Source: Mycteria americana (lineage: Eukaryota; Chordata; Aves; Ciconiiformes; Ciconiidae). Taken from it: 64,000 bases of DNA. Below the pieces are notes generated by a model, which was not told the DNA's origin, searched no databases, and was given only the letters and a program-made list of their open reading frames with translations. Shown here in pieces: positions 1 to 10,400 of this stretch. The stretch lies in assembly GCF_035582795.1 (NCBI RefSeq), contig NW_027445626.1:310001-374000 (forward strand), written 5' to 3'. Position 1 is the stretch's first letter. Every line of letters begins with the position of its first letter. The position numbers were made by a program, and so were the translations under genes.

Positions 1-456
1 TCTGCTGCCCACGAGGGTCCCATAGTGCAGGGGTTTGCAGATGGCCATATAGCGGTCATAGGCCATGATGGTGAGGAGAGAAAACTCTGCTGAAATGAAA
101 AAGACAAACAGAAAGACCTGGGCAGCACATCCCAGGTAGGAGATGGCCTTGCTGTCCCACAGGGAATTGGCCATGGCTTTGGGGACAGTGGTGGAAATGG
201 AGGCCAGGTCGAGGAGGGAGAGGTTGAGAAGGAAGGAGTACATGGGGCTGTGGAGGTGGTGGTTGCAGACTACAGCGGTGATGATGAGTCCATTGCCCAG
301 GAGGGCAGCCAGGTAGATGCCCAGGAAGAGCCAGAAGTGCAAGAGCTGCAGCTCCCGTGTGTCCATGAATGCCAGGAGAAGGAACTCGGTGATAGAGCTG
401 CTATTGGACGTTTGCTGCCTCCAGGCATGGGGACCCGTGCAAAGAGGAAAAGTCAT
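1..456 (-). CDS. OR14-like olfactory receptor, 3' part beyond window
   Basis: This is the N-terminal part of a seven-transmembrane odorant receptor, open from position 456 to the window edge. Visible hallmarks are SSITEFLLLAF at the N-terminus, GN in TM1 (LLGNGLIITAVV), LHSPMYSFL at the TM2 entry, the TM3 end MAYDRYMAICKPLHY and GTLVGSR. It pairs with the receptor at 26,915-27,895 in the other arm. The 5' end is odd. The usual start (MPRxQQ, kept in the receptor at 13,731) is not in frame here, because one base is missing and the second candidate ATG reads ACG. The splice-acceptor CAG found in the intact copy reads CGG. The start chosen at 456 (MTFPLCTG) is the nearest in-frame ATG. Both arms share these lesions, so they predate the duplication. 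The gene may be expressed from an altered 5' end or may be a young pseudogene. Confidence 0.75.
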   Translation of the reverse strand, partial: MTFPLCTGPHAWRQQTSNSSSITEFLLLAFMDTRELQLLHFWLFLGIYLAALLGNGLIITAVVCNHHLHSPMYSFLLNLSLLDLASISTTVPKAMANSLWDSKAISYLGCAAQVFLFVFFISAEFSLLTIMAYDRYMAICKPLHYGTLVGSR

Positions 457-1400
457 TGACAAGTTAGGGGAGACTTTTCTGAGCAAAACCAAAGCCATTT
501 CCTGAAGGCCCTCCCCTTGCTACAGACCTCACCCCTCCATTTCCCTTTCCTAGGACACCTTCCTTCAGCTCCATGGCTGAAGCTCTCGTTTGGTGCTGGT
601 TGAATGTGCCATGAGGAGCTGGGCCTCTGGCCACTGGCTGCTGAGGTGTCAGCCCTGCTCTGCAGCAGTGAGTTCATGGGAATGGTGGAAGCAGCGGCCA
701 GTCCTGGTGTTCAACTTTGTCCTATGAATCCACCCATAACAGAAGGGCTTGTCAACATCTGAATCCCAGTGCTAAGGAATGAAGATTGCAGAAAGCAGAC
801 TGAAATTTGTTGTGTTGTTTGTTTTTTGTTTTAAATTTGGGGGAAATTTTTATATTATTCCCCCCATCTGATTTGAGGATTGTACTGGGATGTCCTAGTA
901 TTTCTGTTGCCCTCAGGGAAAACTGAGTGAATCCTGCAAGGCAAGAGGATTGCCATTGGATTAGAGCAGAGTGAGGGGCCCTGGTCTGTCCTTCAGACCG
1001 AGATGCCTTGGGCTTGCACCTTTCTGAGACTGAGGGCGATCACACTGCTCTGTTTGCATGAAAAGCCAGCAGACACTGCTGAGAGCAGAGGGATCCACTG
1101 CAGACTGCTAGATGTCTCACCCTTTCTCAACATCTCAGCAACCCACTTCCAGTCAAGGACACACACGGCTCATTTCACCAACCAACAGCATTTCCTTGGT
1201 CATAGCAGCACTGTGCTTATAGATGGGGCTTTCAGATAACACAAAGATGCTATGGGACAGATTTGCATTCTGGAGGGCAGCTCACAGCATGGAAAGATAG
1301 CAAAAGGAGATCCGTAAGGTTTTTCATGATGGTATGTCACTAAGGGAAAACCAGCTCATTCCCCAGCCCCACAGGCTGCATTGCCCACAGCCTCACAGAT

Positions 1401-1780
1401 CACAGAATCACAGAATCACAGAATCATATAGGTTGGAAAAGACCTTTAAGATCATCGAGTCCAACCATAAACCTCACACTGCCAAAAACCATCACTACAC
1501 CATGTCTCTAAGTACCTCATCCAAACGTCCTTTAAATACCTCCAGGGATGGCGACTCAACCACTTCCCTGGGCAGTCTGTTCCAATGCTTGATAACCCTC
1601 TCGGTGAAGAAAAATTTCCTAATATCCAGTCTAAACCTCCCCTGGCGCAACTTGAGGCCATTTCCTCTTGTCCTATCACTTGTTACCTGGGAGAAGAGAC
1701 CGACCCCCACCTCTCTACAACCTCCTTTCAGGTAGTTGTAGAGAGCGATGAGGTCTCCCCTCAGCCTCCTTTTCTCCAGG
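1401..1780 (-). mobile_element. Young CR1 LINE, 5'-truncated 3' end
   Basis: On the minus strand this is the last 380 bp of a CR1 retroposon: the C-terminal ORF2 codons, the 3' UTR and three to four ATTCTGTG tail repeats ending at 1,401. It differs from the intact CR1 at 42,495-42,874 by about one base in the stretch I compared. The right arm has an empty site. There the flanks join directly, and here the five bases CAGAT are duplicated at 1,396-1,400 and 1,781-1,785. The insertion therefore postdates the arm duplication. Confidence 0.95.
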
Positions 1781-4700
1781 CAGATGAGAGGAAAGCTGGG
1801 ACACTTGTTCCCATGGACACACCTGCACAAAAGGACCCACAAGATCAGTGTGTGACTCTGCAGCTGAAACTCCCGTCCCCAGAGAGCCTGACAGCAAGAA
1901 CAGGATAACAACAGCAATAACACAGACAAGTGGAGAAACAAGGAAAAATACAGTGAGGTTCTGGCTGAGAGAGGCGAGGGGAGAGGCAGCCAGGCACTCA
2001 GGACAGCGTTGCCCTTACCCAGCTGTGCACGCCACCTCCCAGACACCAACATTGCCAGGCAGTTGGTGTCAGCCCCTGTGCTCTGCAGAGGGAAGTGGGC
2101 ATGTGGCTGGAGAGCTGCAGCACGGCTCTGCTGGAGCTGTGGCTGCAGAGGAGGTGGTTCATGCCTTGGACCCCACAGCCCTGAGGGCAGAGGCTTTGCT
2201 GGGTGGGAGAGGAGGCAAGGGGGCTTGCTCAGAGGAAGGGGTCTGTGATGGAGGGGATGTTACGGAGTTTTCTGAATTCTCCTTCTACAACAAATCTGGT
2301 TTAAGTTTCCTCTCCTTCCCTGATCGTAACCCTGCTGCCTGGAGATTTTCCTCCTGGGAAGTGATTCCCTGGGCCATGTCTTTTCCCTGTCAGCACTCAC
2401 AGACCCCATCCCAACCTCTGTGCACTCACCTTGGCCCTACAGAAACCTGCCTGTTTGCAGGGCACTGCCTGGGCACGTGTTCCTGTTTGGAGGTTCAAAA
2501 GGGCTGGTGAGAACAGCCCTGATGGGTCCAGCAAACGTGATGCTGGTGCTGTCCATAGGCAGAGGAGTGGCTGAAGGCAGTTTAGGAGGCTATTAGCAGA
2601 CCTGCTGACCCCTCAAAGTTACAGCTCAGAAGTCGCAATGACTTGTCCAAGCTTGACAGGTCCTTTTCTATTTCTCTTTCCCTCCCCCACCCCCAGCCCT
2701 GCTCCTGTTCCCTGCCCTCCAAGTAGGAAACTGAAAACACAGACTCAGGAAATCTCTTTCTAGTAAACTCTGCCTTGACCTTCCTCTTGAAACACCCCCT
2801 TGGAAGTTTCCTAGTGGTGATCTGGAGCTGTGAGCAGCCCTGAGTGACGCAGCAGACAGACCCTGCCCTGCCAGAAATTGTTCCTTCCACCCACAGCTTC
2901 TTTCTGCAGTGCCATGGGGAGCTCCCCGGGCAGGCTGAGTGCTGACCCTGGCAGGCGGCAGAGTCCCTGCCCTGGCACACAGCCCTCTGGGGCACAGGGA
3001 CGCTGAAGGACAGCCCTGGGCACCCTGGGCTGCACACACACACATTCACAGCCCTGCAGCTGTCCCTGGGAGAAGGCAGCTGAGATGCCCTGTCCCTCTG
3101 ATGGTGCAGCAGGGAAGCCCTGCTCTGCAGCATGTCCTCCTCTACGCTAGAGAAACTGTGGAATTCCTCCTGACTGTGGGATGTGCCAGCTTTTGGAGAT
3201 CCTTCCACAAACTGCAGATTCATTGCCTGTCATGCAGGTACTTACCATGTAGAGGGCTGTGAAGATTTCTCCCCCAGCGAGCTCTCAACTTTCCTCACAG
3301 CCCAGACTGCCTTTAAGCTCTCTCTGCCCTGCTCCTCTCCCCTCGGTGCCTGCAGGCTGTGCCCTCAGCCCTGCTGTGCTTTGCAGAGCTGCTGCTCCTG
3401 GGCAGAGCTGTCTCTCTGCAGCTCTGCCCACTTGCCATGAGCTCCCTCTGTCCCAGGAGCCCGGCCCAGCTCAGCAGCAGAGGACCAGCCCAAGGTAGCA
3501 ATTTCTCTGCCCCCTTGGGGTTCCCTTGATTTGTGGCTGGGGCTCCAGGGGAACCTCCTGTGGAACAAGCTGAAGGAATCACTGATGTTCCCTCTCTCAG
3601 CTGGGGTGAGACACTTGGTTCCAGCAGTGGCATTTCTCTGCTCAGAGACAGAGTTGGGTTGAAATATCAACTTTTCTTGGCCCATCATTAGACAGGACAG
3701 CCAGACAGACACAGGCAGGGATCTCTTTATGCCTTGCTGAGGGAAGGGATTCAGCTGAGTCAGTCAAGGCATCCTCTCCCTGGTTTGTAGTCCTGGGGCT
3801 GGAAGGGGACTCAGCTCCCTGCCCTGCACACCACCAACCCACAGGAGGTGGGATTCCTCTTGCCTCTCTTCAGGTGGTCATTCAATAGACCCCTGCATGT
3901 GAGCTCCTTCTCTCAGCTCCCATGGAAATTAATGGTGATGGAGGCCAGGAGTGAGCTGTTCAGATGCAATTGTCTGGTGACATTTCAGGGGCCAGAGGTG
4001 GTCGAAGATATGTGCAGGTAGCAGAGACAGATTGAAGATATGTGCAGGCAGATGTAGAGACAGGACACCACCTGGGGGCATCTTCTTGGAGGCTCTTGGG
4101 AGTTTCCTGTGGCCAACTGAAATGACAGCTGATGCCCAAATTAAGGGCAACTGAACCTGTCCCCACTCATTATGTTCAGGGTGGCCTATATCCATATGAT
4201 GGAATGAAGTCATATGCCACATGAGAGCCCAGTCTCACTCTTCCTTCTTCTCCATCTGTTGGATTTACTAGGTCTCCACTCACTGGATTGGCAGTTGCCT
4301 CATGCTCATCCCCACATTGCCTTTCAGAATTCAGGGTATCTACTCACTTTAATGTTCCAATCCAGGCCCACAGAGCTCCCTGAGATGCCAGGGCTGGCAG
4401 GGACAGCACAGGACCTGCAGGAAAGCAATTCCCACTCAGGGCGGGTGCGTGACAGACACCCCTGACAGCATTGCAGGGAGTGCGATTGATGCCTGTGTGC
4501 CAGGGACTGTTGCCATCAGTCAGAGGCATCGGTCATCAGATGCCATCAGAGAAGCAAGGTCTGTGCCTTCTCTGGCACAACAGGTGCATGCATTGCCTGA
4601 ACACAAAGCACCCCACACTGGGGTCTTTACTCACTCCCTTGAGGATTCCATCAAGGAACAGACCAATGATTTTAACAGTGTGCCTGCATACATCTTGTCT

Positions 4701-4874
4701 TCAAGGACAGCATAATCCAAGCACAGACATGCTTCCTATCAAAACTTAGTTGAAACTCAAAACAGCATTCAAGGGCATTAAGATGAGCTGTCGCTACCTC
4801 AGGAACAGCTAAAGAAGAGTCAGAAATACTGTGAGACCACTCTACATTTGGTAAGAGTAGGTGTAGATAGATGT

Positions 4875-5085
4875 GAGCTACTCTACGTCCTCTTTGCCTC
4901 AGTTCCCACCAGCGAGGTCTCCCAGGCCTTTCTGCTTTGAGGCAGAACTCTGGAGGAGAACAACCAGCAGTGGATGGGGATCAAGCCAGGGGTTACTTGA
5001 GCAAACTCCACCCTTACCACTCCATGGCACTGGAGGGGCTGCATCCAAGGGTGCTGAGAGAATGTTTTTCACCACTGGTTCATTA
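4875..5085 (+). mobile_element. Old CR1 fragment (reverse transcriptase region)
   Basis: Weak ORF2 similarity is visible around 4,935-5,075. The stretch reading DGDQARGYLSKL followed by GLHPRVLRE matches the CR1 reverse-transcriptase N-terminal motif (DQVxxxLxKL...GPDxxHPRVLxE). The mirrored copy is at about 22,665-22,885 minus. A related fragment lies at 5,870-5,965. All are far older than the arm duplication. Confidence 0.5.
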
Positions 5086-5109
5086 TAATTGGAGTAAGAA
5101 AGGCACTCA

Positions 5110-5966
5110 GACTCTGTGAGGTATCATTTAAAATGCTGTTCATCAGCACTAACACTATAAAGAGAGAATCATGCAGATAATCTCAGGTCCCTTTTAGATG
5201 GTGGGACCCCAGGTGGTGTAGCATTGAACAGGCCTCTGACCCACCTGCAGCATGCCATGCGGACCCCACCCATAGAAGACATTCCCCTGTTTGGATCATT
5301 CAAGCTGCTGTAGGAATTTCTTACCAAAAAAGAACTCTTCTCGTCATCTCTACAGTCTAACAGGAATGATGTTCTCATGAGAACTTCTTGCTGCCTTGTT
5401 AGCTACAGGCAAGGCCACGCAGGAGGCGTAAGGGCCAGTACTGAGTGGGAGCTGCCTGCAGGCTCCTGTGAGACAATGAGTTGCTGAAGTTGTCCTGCGG
5501 CCAAGGGCTCTGTTCTGCACAGCACAGGCGTGAAGGCCAGGCTGTACGTGCAGTGCCGCACAGCTCAATGGACAATGGTCTTCTGGTCAGGGTCACTGCT
5601 CAGGTTTCCCTGTTAGAAGTCTGCACTCCACCCTGGTGCCAGAGCTGAGCTGCTGCGGTCCAAATGTACATAGGCAGGAGAAGGTGGATCACAGGCAGGA
5701 GGATCTGGAGCCCAATGGCTTGTCACACAATTGTGACGGTTTTGGATTAAATGAGATGTGGTGGGACTGCTTGCTCATATGGGGTTCTGCAATGGAGGAA
5801 CGCAGGCTCCGCTGGAGAGACTGGCAGGCAGGATGAGTATGGGGGATGCCCCCCGTGTTGAGGGGATGGCCCCTGTGTTCTCTTCCTGTGGAGGAGGACA
5901 ACCAGCGGTGGATGGGAATCAACTCAAGGGTGACTTGAGCAAACTCAACAGAAATGGAGATGGGTT
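5110..5966. other. Arm sequence with no recognised gene
   Basis: This stretch is shared with the right arm at about 21,420-22,650. It holds no convincing reading frame. It contains the single copy (5,385-5,402) of an 18-bp sequence that is doubled in the right arm around an inserted segment. The last 100 bases resemble a short old CR1 piece. Confidence 0.6.
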
Positions 5967-7680
5967 TTTTGACCAGATCCCTGAACGCAAGTATTGGTAC
6001 GCCATGACACCTGAGATTCCCTTTTTTTGGTCCAGAGGAGTATGATGCCGTTGTGCATGGAGTGATGCACTTCACTCGTAAAAGAGAAGCAAAAAAGTAC
6101 TTGATTGATATAAAACAGTGCATAGAGGCCAGGATGAAACTGTCAGGGAGACCCTGCTGTTGAGTCCTGAGGTTCAGAAAGGACCCCCTTGCTTCCTAAA
6201 CTCCTTCTCAGAGAGGAGTCTAGGTGCGGCTAGTTCCAGTCTTTGTGTCAGACTTGGTTAATGATCCATGTCTAAAGGATTATATATGCACAATCAATCC
6301 TTTCTATCGCTTATTTAAGATTGCAATATTTAGCATGCTATTCGTCACTTACTGAGTATCTGTTGCAGCAAGGAATCTCTCAGTGTCGAGGACTAACCTT
6401 AAGAGGCGTCCCGGCTCAAGGGGAGATCCTGGTGTGCAGCCCGCTGCCATGCAGGAGAGCTCCAAGGGCTCTTGGGCTGCTCACTATTTATGGGGGTAAG
6501 ATGATTGACTCATAGTCACATTTGCATACCAACCACAGATTTTAGTTTCTTTACTGTGGTTAGGTGGGCGCATTGCGCAATAACCCCTGGCTATTGTGTT
6601 GTTACCCGTTTCCCGAATCCACTTTGAGCCAGATGCAGCCATCGTGAGCACATGCATGTATTACGACTGCCACTCCTGGTTATCATTTGAGCAGGGTTAC
6701 AGGAGATAAAGGTCAGGTTGGGGGGCCGGGGGGGTAACACACCGTCACACTGCACCCCATGCCTATAGTCAATTCATCTTATTCTCTACAGCGTGGTGGT
6801 ACAGTCACCTCTTGCCGCTGTGCCATAAATAGTATATAGATAATTTATGCCTTTCAGACCCAGAGTAACTAGATAGTGAAGTATTGCTATTTTCTATGTA
6901 TTAGCTTGTATGTTTTGGGTGGTTGGAGTTGGGTTATTTGTTTTATCCTGTAGACACATCAGTGTTAGTTAGTAAAATCACAATGGGGTGAAGCATGAGA
7001 TTAAAAACTCCCGTTGCTGTTGGTGACCATCCAAGAAGAGTTTCCCACCAATGGTGTTCCCCATCCTTCTTCACTCTTTCCAAGACATGGAATATCTCTT
7101 CTGTGTCATGATGAGCGGTGATCAGAGGTTTGTGGCCATTGTTTCACATGCATTCTAGCAGTTGACACAGGTCATCGTGTTGTAGTATTTTCTTCACCAA
7201 TGTAAGATTCATTCTGATGAGGGCAGGCAATAAATCGTGACTCAATGTATAATTAGATCATAACAGTTGATAAGACCTAACAGGAGCTGAATAACTGAAG
7301 TCACATCCCATCATTTTTGAAAAGTTACAAACACAAATATGTGAGCGATCGCTTGTATCTACACTAATGTTATCTAGGAATATAAAATCACAAAGAATGC
7401 TCATAAAAAGACTATTGATGGGGTAAGATGATTTACTCATAGTCATATTTACGTACCAACCACAGATTCTAGTTTCTGCAGGGCGTGCATTGCACAATAG
7501 CCCTCGGCTATTGTGTTCTTATCTGTCTCCTGAATTCACTTTGAGTCGGATGCAGCCATCATGCGCAGATGCATCCATTGTGACCACCAGTGCTAGTTAT
7601 CACCAGAACAGGGTTACAGGAGACAAAGGTTGGGGGCGGGGGAAGCAGGGTAGGCCAAAGCATCCCAGTGGAGACAAGTG
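5967..7680 (-). mobile_element. Broken endogenous retrovirus fragment: LTR, env piece, partial second LTR
   Basis: This is a fossil on the minus strand. An LTR-like block lies at about 6,147-6,760; its inner end matches the LTR end near 19,700-19,760. A piece of env occupies about 6,826-7,400 and matches the env of the element at 16.5-18.6 kb. A second partial LTR block at 7,418-7,680 repeats the sequence at about 6,488-6,740. Only the last block has a counterpart at the same place in the right arm (about 21,225-21,375). The element is clearly broken and lacks gag and pol. I could not identify the sequence at 5,967-6,146. The family is an avian LTR retrovirus with an env; the class was not resolved. 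Confidence 0.75.
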
Positions 7681-8786
7681 ATTGCTCTGCCTTGAGTAGA
7701 AAAGGAAGCCTGGACAATTGCACCCAAGCTGTCCAGTGCTGGGGAGAATGAGAAATGAGTAGGTCTGGATACTGTAGAGGCTACAAAGGACATGCTCCTG
7801 CAACCCAGAGATGGTGGGATGAATGCAGATTTGGCTATTCAAAAGAGAGTATTTCATTCACTTTTTCTCTTTGCTTCCCTCTGTGAATTGAGGCAACTTG
7901 TGACTTCAGCATGGGACTTGCTGTGTGCCAAGACGGAATATGGACAAACAGAGTCGGAAGCAGGGAGTGCTTTTGGGTTTCTTGGGATCTGTGCTTGACA
8001 CAAAAATGTGTTTTCTATAGGTCTAAGGCTATCCACTGTGGAGAGTGGACTTCAGGGGAAGTAATGTGCACTTAATAGACAGCAGAGGAGTGCATTTTAT
8101 TTTTTATTGCACCATGCCTTCCTTTGGTTTTGTCTTTTGGCAATTAAGAAACATCCTTCTGTGTCTGGGTGCAGCTCGTTCCCCAAGTAAAGCAGGTGGA
8201 AACTGGTGCCAATGGGCTGAAACATGCAGCTACAGACTGTAGTGGAGAAAGCTCAGATGTGAACAAAGGTGCTGTAAATCCCAGGTGCCTGATGAGAGAC
8301 ATGTGGGGTTGGAGGGAGGGACAAAGGTTGCCCATAGAGTGTCTGACACACAGGGTCTTGACTTCAGTCTTGAATATGTTTGCTTTCAATGTCATTTGGA
8401 GATTGCTATTGCCCTTAACGCGTAAGCAGACAAATGAAGAAAAGGGGAAGAAAATGAAATCCTTTCTTTCTGTTTTTCACTATTGAAATCTTTTCACTTC
8501 TGAAATCTCTCTAATTAACCACATAAGAACTGGGGAATGAAGAAAATTATGCCCAGAGAGTTGGCTTCTTAGGGCATTTTGTATGTTCATGAGCCCTGTG
8601 GTGCCAAGTTCCTGAACTGCAGATGCTAAAAGTGGAACGAACTGGCCTCTAGAGAAGTAAAAGTCAGCAGCAAACCTCCAAGTTTCTGAAGGTGTTAGCA
8701 GTCCCCAGTGAGAGCCATCCCTGAAGAGACCATGGAGGGAATGAGCAGACAAATCTCCCGCTGTTGCCCCCATAATCCAAGGGGAA
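7681..8786. other. Arm sequence with no recognised gene
   Basis: This stretch is near identical to the reverse complement of 20,099-21,225. I see no gene, RNA or clear repeat in it apart from the terminal ten or so bases, which are CR1-like (ccataatccaaggggaa). Confidence 0.6.
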
Positions 8787-9675
8787 TTGAAGTTGGGCCA
8801 GAGCATTGATCTGCTTGAGAGTAGGAAGGCTCTGCAGAGGGACCCGGGCAGGCTTTATCAATGGGCTGAGGCCAATTGTATGAGGTTCAACAACGCTAAG
8901 TGCTGGGTCCTGCACTTGGGTCACAACAACCCCATGCAATGCTCCAGGCTTGGGGAAGGGTGGCTGGAAAGATGCCTGGTGGAGAAGGACTTGGGGGCGT
9001 TGGTCGATAGCCAGCTGAATATGAGGCGGCACTGTGCCCAGGTAGCCAAGAAGGCCAAGAGCATCCTGGCTTGTGTCAGAAATAGTGTGGCCAGCAGGAC
9101 TAGGGAAGTGATCATCATTTTGTGATCGGCACTGTTAAGGCTGCAGCTCAAATACTGTGTTCACTTTTGGGCCCCTCACTACAAGAAAAACATTGAGGTG
9201 CTGGAGCGTGTCCAAAGAGCAACGAAGCTGGTGAAGGGTCTGGAGCACAAGTGTGACGACGAGCGGCTGAGGGAACTGGGGTTCCTTAGTCTGGAGAAAA
9301 GGAGGCTGAGGGGAGACCTTCTCGCTCTCTACAGCTACCTGAAAGGAGGTTGTAGTGAAGTGGGTCTCATTCTCTTCTCCCAAGTAACAAGTGACAGGAC
9401 AAGAGGAAATGGCCTCAAGTTGCACCAGGGGAAGTTTAGATTGGGCATTAGGAAAAATTTCTTCACCGAAAGGGTTGTCAAGCATTGGAACAGTCTGCCC
9501 AGGGAAGTGGTTGAGTCACCACCCCTGGAAGTATTTAGAAGACATGCAGAGGTGGTGGTTAGGGACAGGGTTTAGTGGTGGACTGGGCAGTGCTAGGTTA
9601 ACACCTGGACCTGATGATCTTAAAGGTCTTTTCCAACCTAAATGATTCTATGTTGCTATCATTCTATGATTCTAC
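8787..9675 (+). mobile_element. CR1 LINE, 5'-truncated copy
   Basis: The frame encodes the ORF2 C-terminal third: [42 protein letters not shown] and [17 protein letters not shown]. The 3' UTR and an ATTCTATG-type tail end near 9,675. Several frame breaks are present. It joins the left arm exactly at the arm's inner boundary, where the right arm instead continues into a different part of CR1. Confidence 0.9.
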
Positions 9676-9689
9676 TTTTTGCCCATCCC

Positions 9690-10400
9690 TCTGGCCTGGC
9701 TATGCCCTTTGGGATGGCAGCCGTGCCCTCCAGTGTACTGTCTCCTCTCCTCAATATCGTTTCATCTACAAGTGCTATGAAAAAGAACTCTCTCATCTCC
9801 TCCAGATCATTAAAACCACGTTAAATAGGGCAAGTGGCAGGACAGACCCTCGCAGGAGCCTTCTAGCTAGGTGCCTCCAGGCAGACTACCACACATTGAC
9901 CACATCCCTCTGAGCCCCACCAGCCATCTGGTTATTTACCCCTCCTCTTATGCACCCATGCAGGCCATAATACCCTAACGTGGGCACAAGAATATTGTGG
10001 GGGATGATGTTGAAAACTTCACTGACTTCCAGGTTAAAAGACAAGCACTGCTCTCCCTGTGTCCAGCCAGCCTGTTCTTTCATTCCCGAAAGCAAAGAGG
10101 ATGGCAAGACACAAGCTGCCCTGGGTCAAACCAGTCCGCTTCTTTTTGAGACACCCAGAAATGGGATCTGAGTGGACACACTCTGGGGCACAGCCTTGAG
10201 TTTCACTGCTCCTCTGCTGGGCATTTTGGAAAGGTGCATGCAATGTTTGGGTGCTGCCAGTCATCAGGGAGTCCCCCCAGTCTCCATGACCTTATAAAGG
10301 TGACGGAGAGTGTCCTCACTGTGAGATTGGCTTGCCCTCTCAGCTCCCTGGGATGCCTCCCCTCCTGTCCTGGAAAGGATTGCATTTGCTCAAGCAACCC
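9690..10400 (-). mobile_element. Old CR1 LINE fragment
   Basis: On the minus strand, decayed reverse-transcriptase motifs are visible: HPRELRGQANL, RSWRLGGLPDDW, and NIIPHNILVPTLGYYGLHG, corresponding to the AFDxVxHxILxxKLxxxGLDG motif. There are many frame breaks. Its upstream end overlaps the start of the central OR-unit homology. Confidence 0.7.

Larger units (their letters stand above)
457..5090 (-). repeat. OR unit upstream block, copy A
   Basis: This non-coding block lies upstream of the left OR gene. It recurs upstream of the right OR gene (22,660-26,914, near identical) and, more diverged and shortened, upstream of the central OR gene (10,374-13,730). No exon is recognised in it. The open frame at 2,582-3,223 minus is open in the other arm but not kept in the central copy, so I do not call it. 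The block probably holds the OR promoter and non-coding 5' exons, which is an inference from the usual structure of OR genes. Confidence 0.7.
1..8786. repeat. Left arm of a large inverted segmental duplication
   Basis: This stretch matches the reverse complement of 20,099-27,371. Paired positions sum to 27,371 near the outer end, then about 27,755, 27,380 and 28,885. The steps are explained by a 385-bp CR1 insertion in the left arm, a 378-bp insertion in the right arm and about 1.5 kb of retroviral sequence kept only on the left. Aligned blocks look about 95-98 percent identical by eye. The outer end is not reached, because the arm still matches at position 1. The inner end falls inside CR1 sequence, after the motif ccaaggggaa. 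Confidence 0.93.

Noticed and set aside
2582-3223. 213-residue minus-strand frame, open in both arms (24,547-25,173 plus)
   Set aside because: The arms are young duplicates, so a shared open frame is expected by chance. The older central copy of the unit does not keep the frame, there is no known motif, and base composition is like its surroundings.
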